From: JABIFK01 sp047619225
GTDB lineage: Bacteria > Latescibacterota > UBA2968
Reading direction: 5' to 3'
Assembly: GCA_047619225.1 (NCBI GenBank)
Contig: JBLHJX010000101.1
Span: 1-16,927 of the forward strand
DNA: 16,927 nt
Within the stretch, counting starts at the first letter, position 1; each line of letters begins with the position of its first letter. The notes beneath the pieces were generated by a model. The model was not told where the DNA came from and did no database searches. It saw nothing but the letters and a program-made list of their open reading frames with translations. A program made the translations under genes and the position numbers. Positions 1-6,105 of this stretch are shown in pieces.

Positions 1-636
1 GCCATCCCATTTCGAACACCAAATGTATCCTTCTGCGTCAACGGTCATACCATCGGGAATGCCCTCACCCTCAGGTGTTTCGATGAATATACTTTGGTTG
101 GTGAGTGCACTGGTGCTTTGATCGTAATCAAAGCGATAGATGGTTCTGGCACCCGAGTCGGTATAATACATTTGCGTGCGGTCGGGGGTGAAGCCCATGC
201 CGTTTGAGCATTTGATTTCGTCGAGCAATTGAGTGATGGTGCCGTCATGGTCGAGCCGGTAGAGTTTGCCCAATTTATCTGGGGATGGCATCGTGCCGCA
301 AAAGACACGACCCGCAGGGTCTGCAATGATGTCGTTAAATCGACTCTTCTCTTCACCTGGGATGCCTTCAACGACGGTTTCAAACGTGCCATTGCGCCAA
401 ATTTTGACTGCACCTTTGGCCATAAAAAGTAAGAGTGATCCGTCGATTTGAATGGTGAATCCCCCTATGGATTCGCCTTCAAGGTCAAAACATTTCTCGT
501 GGTGACCTGTAGATGGGTCATACCGAAAGAGGCGTCCTGGGGGGATGTCGAGCCAATAGACTACCTTTTCGTCAGGATGCCACAAGGGCCCTTCTCCTGT
601 TTGGCATTTATAATCTGCGATCAGTTCCAATTGCAT
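1..636 (-). CDS. SMP-30/gluconolactonase family protein (3' end outside window)
   Basis: This is a six-bladed beta-propeller hydrolase of the SMP-30/gluconolactonase/LRE family, which opens sugar lactones using one divalent metal ion. 212 residues are present. Family members run to roughly 290-300, so about 80 C-terminal residues lie beyond base 1. The start ATG at 636 has AAGGAG at 643-648, six bases upstream. The family signature GEGPLW near the N-terminus supplies E15. The SNGMGF stretch supplies N145 and the IPDGM stretch supplies D195; these are the usual metal ligands. The RFND motif at about 99-102 is also typical. No signal peptide is visible, so it is probably cytoplasmic. It is divergent from a Gfo/Idh/MocA dehydrogenase, and together they would suit oxidation of a sugar to a lactone followed by ring opening. 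The exact substrate cannot be read from sequence. Family assignment is secure. Confidence 0.93.
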   Translation of the reverse strand, partial: MQLELIADYKCQTGEGPLWHPDEKVVYWLDIPPGRLFRYDPSTGHHEKCFDLEGESIGGFTIQIDGSLLLFMAKGAVKIWRNGTFETVVEGIPGEEKSRFNDIIADPAGRVFCGTMPSPDKLGKLYRLDHDGTITQLLDEIKCSNGMGFTPDRTQMYYTDSGARTIYRFDYDQSTSALTNQSIFIETPEGEGIPDGMTVDAEGYIWCSKWDG

Positions 637-685
637 GATATACTCCTTACTTATCGTTTTTATGAAGTTATAGGATACCAAGGCA

Positions 686-713
686 TGTATAGTCCGATGT
701 TTAAGATTGTCAA
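686..713 (-). promoter_or_regulatory. Sigma-70 promoter of the SMP-30-like gene
   Basis: On the minus strand, TTGACA (708-713) is followed by a 16-base spacer and TATACA (686-691). The ATG lies 50 bases downstream at 636. The -35 is a perfect consensus match and no other gene could use it. Confidence 0.65.
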
Positions 714-833
714 GGGCTTTGTCGATCTATGAGTGGGTGTTTTTTTTATTGCTCTTAGAAAATAGGAACATTACATTGCTTCTTCACTAGAATAAAAAAT
801 TCCGTAAATACTGATACCCACTGGAGGTTTTGC

Positions 834-1892
834 ATGGCAAATGAGATAGGTTTTGGCGTGGTTGGGTTGGGAATGGGAAAACACCATTGTCGTTCGGTCA
901 CTCAGGCCAACGGCGCAAAGTTGGTTGCTGTTTGCGATTTGGATGAAGAACGTGTTGCATCCATGGTTGAGCTGTATGGGTGCAAAGGCTACACCAGTTA
1001 TGAAGAGATGTTGCAGGATGATGAAATTCAAGTGGTCAATGTGGCTGTTGAATCGGGAAAACATGCTCAGTTTGGCATTCAAGCGGCCGATGCTGGCAAG
1101 CACATGGTGGTCGAAAAACCTGCAGATATCAAACCCGAGCGTGTGGATCAGTTGATCGGCGCAGTGAAAGATGCCAACGTAAAGGTTGCATGTATCTTTC
1201 AAGCGCGTTTGAATCCACTCAACATCAAGATTAAAGCAGCCATTGAGTCTGGTCGCATGGGCAAATTAATTGGTGCACATGGCCATTTGCCTTGGTATCG
1301 CAAGCAAAGTTACTATGAAGGCGATCATGGATCTTGGAAGGGCACTTGGGATCTCGATGGCGGAGGTTCGCTCATGAATCAGGGTGTGCACACTGTTGAT
1401 CTCATTCAGTGGTTGGCTGGTGGTGTTGATTCTGTGATGGGTATGTTTGGTGTGTTTGGCCATGATATTGAGGCCGAAGATCAGACAGTCGCCCTGTTGA
1501 AATTTAAAAACGGTGCTTTAGGTACTTTGTACACAACAACATGTTGTTATCCTGGGTTGGATCAGCTGATTACGATCTACGGTGCTCAAGGGTCCATTAT
1601 GAAAGATGCATCGAAGTTGTTGGCCTGGCGAATCCAGAGTGACGAGGAAGATCAAGAAGAAAAGGACATGTTGGCCGTATTTGGTCCCAAAAAAGACAAA
1701 GAAGCGGGCATTTCTGCCGATCCAATGGCTGTCAGTTCCGATGGTCACACGCAGATTATCGAAGACTTGGTCGAGGCTATCAATGACGATCGCGACCCGA
1801 TGATTGGGTTGGAAAGCGCCAGACATGCAGTCGAAATTATCACGGCAATTTTTGAATCAGGGCGGACAGGTCGTGAAGTGAAGGTCGGGTAA
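834..1892 (+). CDS. Gfo/Idh/MocA family NAD(P)-dependent oxidoreductase
   Basis: This 352-residue protein matches the usual length of the Gfo/Idh/MocA family, which oxidises or reduces sugars, inositols and their derivatives with NAD(P). The N-terminal Rossmann fold shows a glycine-rich loop GVVGLGMG (8-15), followed by the acidic residue of VAVCDLDEER (32-40) that normally contacts the cofactor ribose. The EKP motif that positions the catalytic lysine is at 94-96. The C-terminal half has the DGGGSLMNQGVHTVDL stretch (175-190) with H186, the typical catalytic His. GGAGG at 823-827 sets the start. It is followed directly by a rho-independent terminator, so it is probably monocistronic. It is divergent from an SMP-30-like lactonase. 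The substrate cannot be fixed: this family is large and motifs do not separate, for example, inositol from glucose-type enzymes. Confidence 0.95.
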   Translation: MANEIGFGVVGLGMGKHHCRSVTQANGAKLVAVCDLDEERVASMVELYGCKGYTSYEEMLQDDEIQVVNVAVESGKHAQFGIQAADAGKHMVVEKPADIKPERVDQLIGAVKDANVKVACIFQARLNPLNIKIKAAIESGRMGKLIGAHGHLPWYRKQSYYEGDHGSWKGTWDLDGGGSLMNQGVHTVDLIQWLAGGVDSVMGMFGVFGHDIEAEDQTVALLKFKNGALGTLYTTTCCYPGLDQLITIYGAQGSIMKDASKLLAWRIQSDEEDQEEKDMLAVFGPKKDKEAGISADPMAVSSDGHTQIIEDLVEAINDDRDPMIGLESARHAVEIITAIFESGRTGREVKVG

Positions 1893-1918
1893 AAAACGAT
1901 TAAATATGTGATGTTGAA

Positions 1919-1951
1919 GCGGTGTTGGGCCTTGCCTAACACCGCTTTTTT
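1919..1951 (+). terminator. Rho-independent terminator after the oxidoreductase gene
   Basis: An 11-bp stem, GCGGTGTTGGG (1919-1929) with CCTAACACCGC (1935-1945), contains one G-U pair and a 5-base loop. Six T follow at 1946-1951. It begins 27 bases after the stop codon at 1892. Confidence 0.92.
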
Positions 1952-1961
1952 ATATTCAGGC

Positions 1962-1991
1962 TTGACTGAAACGTCAAGGATTGTGTATTAT
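1962..1991 (+). promoter_or_regulatory. Sigma-70 promoter of the small conserved protein gene
   Basis: TTGACT (1962-1967), an 18-base spacer and TATTAT (1986-1991) predict a start near 1998 and a leader of about 73 bases before the ATG at 2071. The -35 sits in an inverted repeat, CTTGAC-N6-GTCAAG (1961-1978), which might bind a regulator or be chance. Confidence 0.6.
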
Positions 1992-2070
1992 TGCGGGTGT
2001 CAAAGTTGTTCATTAAAGTTTATTATTGGCAAATTTACCACATGGTGTGTTGCACACTAAGGAGTACGTT

Positions 2071-2364
2071 ATGGCAGAAACAGTGGAAGAGCTGACCATT
2101 AATTACGAAGAAGATGGGGTTTTGTTGTGCAAGCAATTGGACAAAGAGGTGTTGACCAAGGGTGCGTGGGCGACTGTGATGTATTTGTATCAAGATTTGA
2201 ATCGGAAAGACGAAGAATATGGCCCGAAGAAAGTGACCATTAGGCGGTATCAGAAACGCGATGGTAAGTATTCACCCCGCAGTAAGTTCAACATCTCAAG
2301 CTTGGCCCAAGGGCAAAAAATAGTTGAATCGTTACAGAATTGGATTGGGGAAGAGGAAAAGTAG
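2071..2364 (+). CDS. Small conserved protein, PC4-like sequence pattern
   Basis: The product is a 97-residue soluble, charged protein with no signal peptide or membrane segment. The ATG at 2071 is chosen because AAGGAG (2059-2064) lies six bases upstream; an in-frame start at 2026 has no ribosome site. I do not recognise a named family with certainty. Residues roughly 50-92 read KKVTIRRY, then a RDGKYSP turn, KFNIS, and a helix ending in LQNWI. The spacing resembles the single-strand DNA-binding PC4/Sub1 core (V-x-IR-x-Y, G-x-x-x-P, K-x-x-IS-L). That is a pattern resemblance only. The gene is alone, with its own promoter and a shared terminator downstream, so its context gives no function. 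The reading frame and start are well supported; the function is not. Confidence 0.8.
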   Translation: MAETVEELTINYEEDGVLLCKQLDKEVLTKGAWATVMYLYQDLNRKDEEYGPKKVTIRRYQKRDGKYSPRSKFNISSLAQGQKIVESLQNWIGEEEK

Positions 2365-2392
2365 AGCCGGTTCTTTAGGATAGATATAAATG

Positions 2393-2438
2393 GGCGTAAA
2401 AAGCAACAGATGGGATTCTGTTACTTTTTACGCCTTTA
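2393..2438. terminator. Bidirectional terminator between convergent genes
   Basis: Two 17-base arms (2393-2409 and 2418-2434) pair with one C-A mismatch around an 8-base loop. T-rich sequence follows on the plus strand, and A-rich sequence (T-rich on the minus strand) flanks the left side less strongly. It lies between the small gene ending at 2364 and the convergent dehydratase ending at 2444, and probably serves both. Confidence 0.85.
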
Positions 2439-2443
2439 TTTTG

Positions 2444-5149
2444 CTACATAGAAACACCCAGCAAACCACGTGTAAATTGGAAGTCGGTATTGCCAACCGT
2501 CGCGGCTTTGGGGGTGACCTGTCGAGAGGCCACAGCAATGAGGGTTCTGATGAGGGCTTTTGTGTTTTGGTCTGCATCATCTGCAAATGTGAGATCGAAG
2601 TCCTCTTTGAATACTTTGCCGAGGGTTTCATTTGCGGCCACTTGAATCATGGGTACCAGTGGGTGGCCCTGCATGGGGTGTTGTCCTGAACAGGCTATGA
2701 TGATTTCCGCGCCAGTGCCGCCCAAACCCGTGAGGGTTTCTACCCAGTGATCCGTCTGTGTTTCCATGATGTAATAGCCAGGTTGCGTGGGTTGTTGTCC
2801 GTGTGCAAGGCTGGCTGATGGCGTAGATGCTTGGCCAAAGGTTTCGGTTGTGTAAGCAGGGTGAGACAAAAATGCCGCGTTGTCGGGGGCAATAAGGGTT
2901 GCGCCAGCGCCAACAACTTGGCAGGAGAAACGGGCCAAACTCTGTGCTGCTGACTCAGATAATGGCCCTGTTGCATGCAATGCCAATCGAAGATTTGATA
3001 GCGGGGCAGGGGTTTCTTGTGGGGTGGGTTCAGATGCTAGGGTCGTTTCAAACCAAGTGGTGATTTTTTCTAATACTTGATCAATACCGCCATCGAGCTG
3101 AACACTTGCCCAGCCGAAGTCTTCTGCAGACAACCCGCTTTCTTGCATGGCATGGCGCAAGTAGTCATTGTGTGTTTTTTCACACCCATGTTCAAGCAAG
3201 AGCGCACGATGGATGAGTGGGTGTTTAAGATAACCCACCATGGTTCGGGTGTAGATTGTTTCTGCTGTATCACCGGCAACCCCACAGCCTTCTGTATGTG
3301 CGAGGCCTACAAATTTAGAGATGCCCTGAGCTTTACCAATGCCTTTTTCTGTGAGTTGTGCCGCCGCCATATTGGCAATCTGACCAGAACAAAGGCTGGT
3401 AGGCAAGATCAGGCCGATGCGGTTTGTGGCTACACGCTTGCCGGAGGAAAGTCCTTGGAATGTGAATTCCGTATCCGAGGGCTGCGTTTGTATCTCAATG
3501 GGGTGACCTTGGGGCTCTTGCGTGGATTGAATTTGAATCAGGTTATCGGTAGAGGTTTGTGGCCAAGCCCGCCAAATGGATACTTGGGCATGACCTGCTT
3601 CTTCGCCTTTGCTGCGTTTGCCAGAGGCGACTTGGCAAGTGAGGCCAAACATCGATTGCCCCAAGTCGTCCATAGATGTGCCATCCAGATAGGCACCCGC
3701 ATTGACGTCCATGTCTTTATCGAGGAGATTGTAACGCTCGGTTGTTGTAACCACTTTGAGGGTTGGAACAAAAGGGAAATTGGTGATGGAGCCATTGCCT
3801 GTTACAAAGAAAATCATGTTGCATCCTGAGGCCACTTGCCCCGCAATGCTTTCAAGGTCATTGCCTGGGCTGTCCATAAAGTAATAGCCCGGTTCATTCA
3901 TCGGTGCGCCATAATCGATCACTTCATCTAAGCGCACGTCAGGGTGGCGCTTCATGGCTGCGCCAATCGATTTGAGCACAATATTGTAGAGGCCTCGGTA
4001 TTTGTTGCCTCCCGAAGGGTTGCCTTCTGCACTCGTGCCGTGCCAGCCTGCCAATGTTTTGTAGCCTTCAACTTTTTCCAGAAAGCGTTGTGCAACATCT
4101 ATACTCTTGCAGTTTTGTAAGACATAAGGCTCAGCACCAATGAGTTCGTCTGTTTCCGCCAAGTTGGCTGCTCCGCCATGACGAATCGCTTCACGAGCCA
4201 CCCAAGATATGAGTGGGTTGCCTGAAATGCCCGAAAAAGCGTCTGATCCGCCACACTGAAGTGCAATTTTGAGATGAGATAAGGGTTGATCAGAACGCTC
4301 CGTTGCATTGACAGATTCAAACCAGTTGCGAATGACAATGGCACCTTGTTCCAGCCCTGATAGGAAACTATCTTTCAGTGTTAGGAAATGATGCGGTACA
4401 TCTGACAAGGGGTAGCCATTTTGGTTCATGTAATCTTGTAACATCTGGTTGGTAATGGCTTCTGTTCCGTAATCAACTGCCAAAACGGCGCCAACATTTG
4501 GATGAACCATGAAACCCGATAGGGTGCGTAGGAGCAACTCGATATTGTTGGGTGTATCTGTTCCACCGCCTTCGGTATGTGCGATGGGTACAATATCGTC
4601 AACGTTTGAAAATGCTGTCAATTCGGGTGAAAGTTGTGTACTGAGAGCCTTGGCGAAACTGGCGGTGCGCGAGGATGTGCCTAATACCACAATGGTATTG
4701 CGGGTACCTACGCCGCGGTTGCCCAAGCGTTTATAACCTTGGAAGGTGTCTGGTTTTGCATAGTGAGCGATCTGCGTACCTGGTTTAAAGAGAGCTTCAT
4801 CTAATTCATAAGGCACGATTCTGTCTTCAAAATTTGGCTCGGAGGGAAGATCAAAGGGGAGGTCTCTTAAACTGAGGGCTTCTAAAATTTGAGGATTACA
4901 AGCATAATCACCCGGATTTATAGTACGTGTTGCCACGCCAAAGGGCAATCCCCAAGAGAGCAAATGATCCCCGGCCAAAATGGGTTGGATGGCAAACCGG
5001 TGTCCTTCGAGTAGATTGTGGGAAAGGACAAAAGTTTGTGCGTTGTATTGAATCTGTGTGCCTGTCTCTAAGGGGCGTGTGGCTATGGCAACATTATCGT
5101 TAGGCAATGGCAAACGGGCAATCTGGGCAAATGCAATTGTTTCGGGCAT
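2444..5149 (-). CDS. GarD/UxaA-type sugar-acid dehydratase with an internally duplicated core
   Basis: This is a 901-residue member of the galactarate/altronate dehydratase family (GarD/UxaA), metal-dependent enzymes that remove water from hexonates or aldarates to give keto-deoxy acids. An N-terminal SAF domain (about 14-90) is followed by GYKRLGNRGVGTRN (138-151), the usual entry to the second domain. Copy 1 continues with HTEGGG (191-196), CGGSDAFSG (299-307), MDSPGND (425-431) and DMDVNAGAY (479-487). A Gln/Thr/Pro-rich linker (about 531-562) leads to a second, shorter copy with HTEGCG (618-623) and HGCEK (654-658). Ordinary family members are near 500 residues, so this one is almost doubled. 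The cysteines typical of the second domain are missing in copy 1 (R161, G195, T229) but present in copy 2 (C587, C622, C656), while copy 2 lacks the CGGSD motif. ATG 5149 is preferred over 5257 because the SAF domain starts there and a promoter lies between them. Substrate unknown. Confidence 0.9.
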   Translation of the reverse strand: MPETIAFAQIARLPLPNDNVAIATRPLETGTQIQYNAQTFVLSHNLLEGHRFAIQPILAGDHLLSWGLPFGVATRTINPGDYACNPQILEALSLRDLPFDLPSEPNFEDRIVPYELDEALFKPGTQIAHYAKPDTFQGYKRLGNRGVGTRNTIVVLGTSSRTASFAKALSTQLSPELTAFSNVDDIVPIAHTEGGGTDTPNNIELLLRTLSGFMVHPNVGAVLAVDYGTEAITNQMLQDYMNQNGYPLSDVPHHFLTLKDSFLSGLEQGAIVIRNWFESVNATERSDQPLSHLKIALQCGGSDAFSGISGNPLISWVAREAIRHGGAANLAETDELIGAEPYVLQNCKSIDVAQRFLEKVEGYKTLAGWHGTSAEGNPSGGNKYRGLYNIVLKSIGAAMKRHPDVRLDEVIDYGAPMNEPGYYFMDSPGNDLESIAGQVASGCNMIFFVTGNGSITNFPFVPTLKVVTTTERYNLLDKDMDVNAGAYLDGTSMDDLGQSMFGLTCQVASGKRSKGEEAGHAQVSIWRAWPQTSTDNLIQIQSTQEPQGHPIEIQTQPSDTEFTFQGLSSGKRVATNRIGLILPTSLCSGQIANMAAAQLTEKGIGKAQGISKFVGLAHTEGCGVAGDTAETIYTRTMVGYLKHPLIHRALLLEHGCEKTHNDYLRHAMQESGLSAEDFGWASVQLDGGIDQVLEKITTWFETTLASEPTPQETPAPLSNLRLALHATGPLSESAAQSLARFSCQVVGAGATLIAPDNAAFLSHPAYTTETFGQASTPSASLAHGQQPTQPGYYIMETQTDHWVETLTGLGGTGAEIIIACSGQHPMQGHPLVPMIQVAANETLGKVFKEDFDLTFADDADQNTKALIRTLIAVASRQVTPKAATVGNTDFQFTRGLLGVSM

Positions 5150-5195
5150 GATAGCGTCCAAGATAAAGGGTGAAAGTGGGTTGCGGTGGGTTTGA

Positions 5196-5224
5196 GTTAT
5201 AAGAAAAAGGAAAATGGGCGTCAA
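5196..5224 (-). promoter_or_regulatory. Sigma-70 promoter of the UxaA-like dehydratase
   Basis: On the minus strand, TTGACG (5219-5224), a 17-base spacer and TATAAC (5196-5201) predict a leader of about 40 bases before the ATG at 5149. This promoter lies downstream of the longer in-frame start at 5257, which therefore cannot be used from it. It is divergent from the feo promoter. Confidence 0.7.
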
Positions 5225-5250
5225 GTCACTTGAAAAGTGAGAAAAACACC

Positions 5251-5280
5251 TTGACATGTCTCTGTAATTTGGTTTATGTT
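5251..5280 (+). promoter_or_regulatory. Sigma-70 promoter of the DtxR-feoAB operon
   Basis: A perfect TTGACA (5251-5256) is followed by an 18-base spacer and TATGTT (5275-5280). Transcription would start near 5287, inside the palindrome at 5286-5311, so repression by a dimeric regulator is expected. Confidence 0.7.
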
Positions 5281-5285
5281 CCAGT

Positions 5286-5311
5286 CAGATGTTTTATTAA
5301 TAAAACATCTG
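5286..5311. promoter_or_regulatory. Perfect 26-bp palindrome, candidate operator of the feo operon
   Basis: CAGATGTTTTATT (5286-5298) is followed without a loop by its exact reverse complement (5299-5311). It begins five bases after the -10 and ends 17 bases before the ATG of the DtxR-type regulator. It is too AT-rich at its centre and lacks a T-tract, so it is not a terminator. The best guess is the binding site of the regulator encoded at 5329; a Fur-type protein is the alternative. Confidence 0.7.
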
Positions 5312-5328
5312 TATGAGAAGGGGGACGT

Positions 5329-5847
5329 ATGTCAATGGAAGTTTGGAAAGAATATGAGAGCAATGAGATTTCACACAGTGTCGCACATCATTTGGCCGCA
5401 ATCTATGAATTGATGCGAGACCAGGGGTATGCGCGGGTGTCTGATGTTGCGCGTGCCTTGGATATCACCCGAGGCAGTGCATCCTTAACCCTCAAAGCAC
5501 TCAAAGTAAAGGGTTTGGTGGTCGAAGACCACAACAAATTCCTAAAGTTGTCTGAGGGTGGGGTCGCCATTGTTGATGCTATTCTAGGCAATCGGGCAAT
5601 TGTGCGAAAATTTTTAAGAGATGTTTTGCAATTGGATGAACAACGCGCCGAAATTGACGCGTGTAAAGTGGAACATCTGCTGAGTGCTCAAACAGGTATT
5701 CAGTTGTTGCACTTTGTGCGTTTTTTGTTTTCATCCGATCCTATAGCCAAACAATTTTTGACAGAGTTTTGGGATCGCTCAGAAGAAACTATTCATTCGG
5801 GTGATCTATTAGAATCCGTTGCAATCATGCTTGATTTGGAGATATAA
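5329..5847 (+). CDS. DtxR-family iron-dependent transcriptional regulator of the feo operon
   Basis: This 172-residue DtxR/MntR-family repressor has a winged helix (about 16-80; the helix-turn-helix includes VSDVARALDITRGSASLTLKAL) and a helical dimerisation/metal domain (about 84-165). It lacks the C-terminal SH3-like domain of full-length DtxR. ACKVEHLLS (111-119) matches the ACRWEH signature of DtxR, giving C112, E115 and H116; the DtxR M10 position appears to be H20. Retention of the cysteine fits an Fe(II) sensor more than a Mn sensor. G-rich AAGGGGG (5318-5324) lies upstream of the ATG. The gene opens an operon with feoA three bases downstream, and a perfect palindrome covers the predicted transcript start, so autorepression together with feoAB when iron is replete is the likely scheme. 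Family certain; iron specificity inferred from context and the cysteine. Confidence 0.92.
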   Translation: MSMEVWKEYESNEISHSVAHHLAAIYELMRDQGYARVSDVARALDITRGSASLTLKALKVKGLVVEDHNKFLKLSEGGVAIVDAILGNRAIVRKFLRDVLQLDEQRAEIDACKVEHLLSAQTGIQLLHFVRFLFSSDPIAKQFLTEFWDRSEETIHSGDLLESVAIMLDLEI

Positions 5848-5850
5848 CAG

Positions 5851-6102
5851 GTGGAAACGAACGACCTTAAATCCAAACAGTCGATGCCATTGACCAACTG
5901 GTTGATGGGTGAAGAAGGTATTATTGATGCGATTGATGGTTCTCATCGTTTGGCACAACGTCTGAGAGAGGTTGGTGCGGTGGCAGGTGCTCCTGTGCGC
6001 GTATTGCGTACCGGGTGTCCCGTCATTATTCAGGTGGGAACCAGCCGTTTTTGTTTGAGAAATGTTGACGCAGGGTGTATTCGGGGCAGACGGGCAGCGT
6101 AA
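5851..6102 (+). CDS. feoA: FeoA, ferrous iron transport accessory protein
   Basis: FeoA is a small cytoplasmic SH3-like protein that supports the FeoB iron channel. The 83-residue product has the FeoA pattern: MPLTNWLMGEEGIIDAI (12-28), QRLREVGAVAGAPVRVL (36-52) and a final FCLRNVDAGCI strand (67-77). The GTG start at 5851 is supported by TTGGAG (5836-5841) nine bases upstream. Many FeoA proteins begin where M12 stands (ATG at 5884), but that codon has no ribosome site, so either start is possible. It lies three bases after the regulator gene and three bases before feoB, so translation is probably coupled. The usual proline-rich segment is modified here to RTGCPVIIQV. Confidence 0.93.
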   Translation: METNDLKSKQSMPLTNWLMGEEGIIDAIDGSHRLAQRLREVGAVAGAPVRVLRTGCPVIIQVGTSRFCLRNVDAGCIRGRRAA

Positions 6103-6105
6103 TAT

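Noticed and set aside
728..833. Promoter of the Gfo/Idh/MocA gene
   Set aside because: TAGAAT at 788-793 is a possible -10 but no acceptable -35 is at the right distance, so I did not list it.
2026..2070. Upstream in-frame start for the small protein
   Set aside because: No ribosome site precedes 2026, whereas AAGGAG stands six bases before ATG 2071.
3077..3829. 250-residue open frame antisense to the dehydratase
   Set aside because: It is a mirror of a well-supported coding frame, has no ribosome site and shows no recognisable motif.
5221..5233. Palindrome TCAAGT-C-ACTTGA before the dehydratase
   Set aside because: Part of it is the -35 box of the minus-strand promoter. It may be an operator, but one short copy is too weak to call.
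5150..5257. N-terminal extension of the dehydratase frame to 5257
   Set aside because: It is not family-like and would lie upstream of the only good minus-strand promoter (5196-5224). The SAF domain begins just after ATG 5149.
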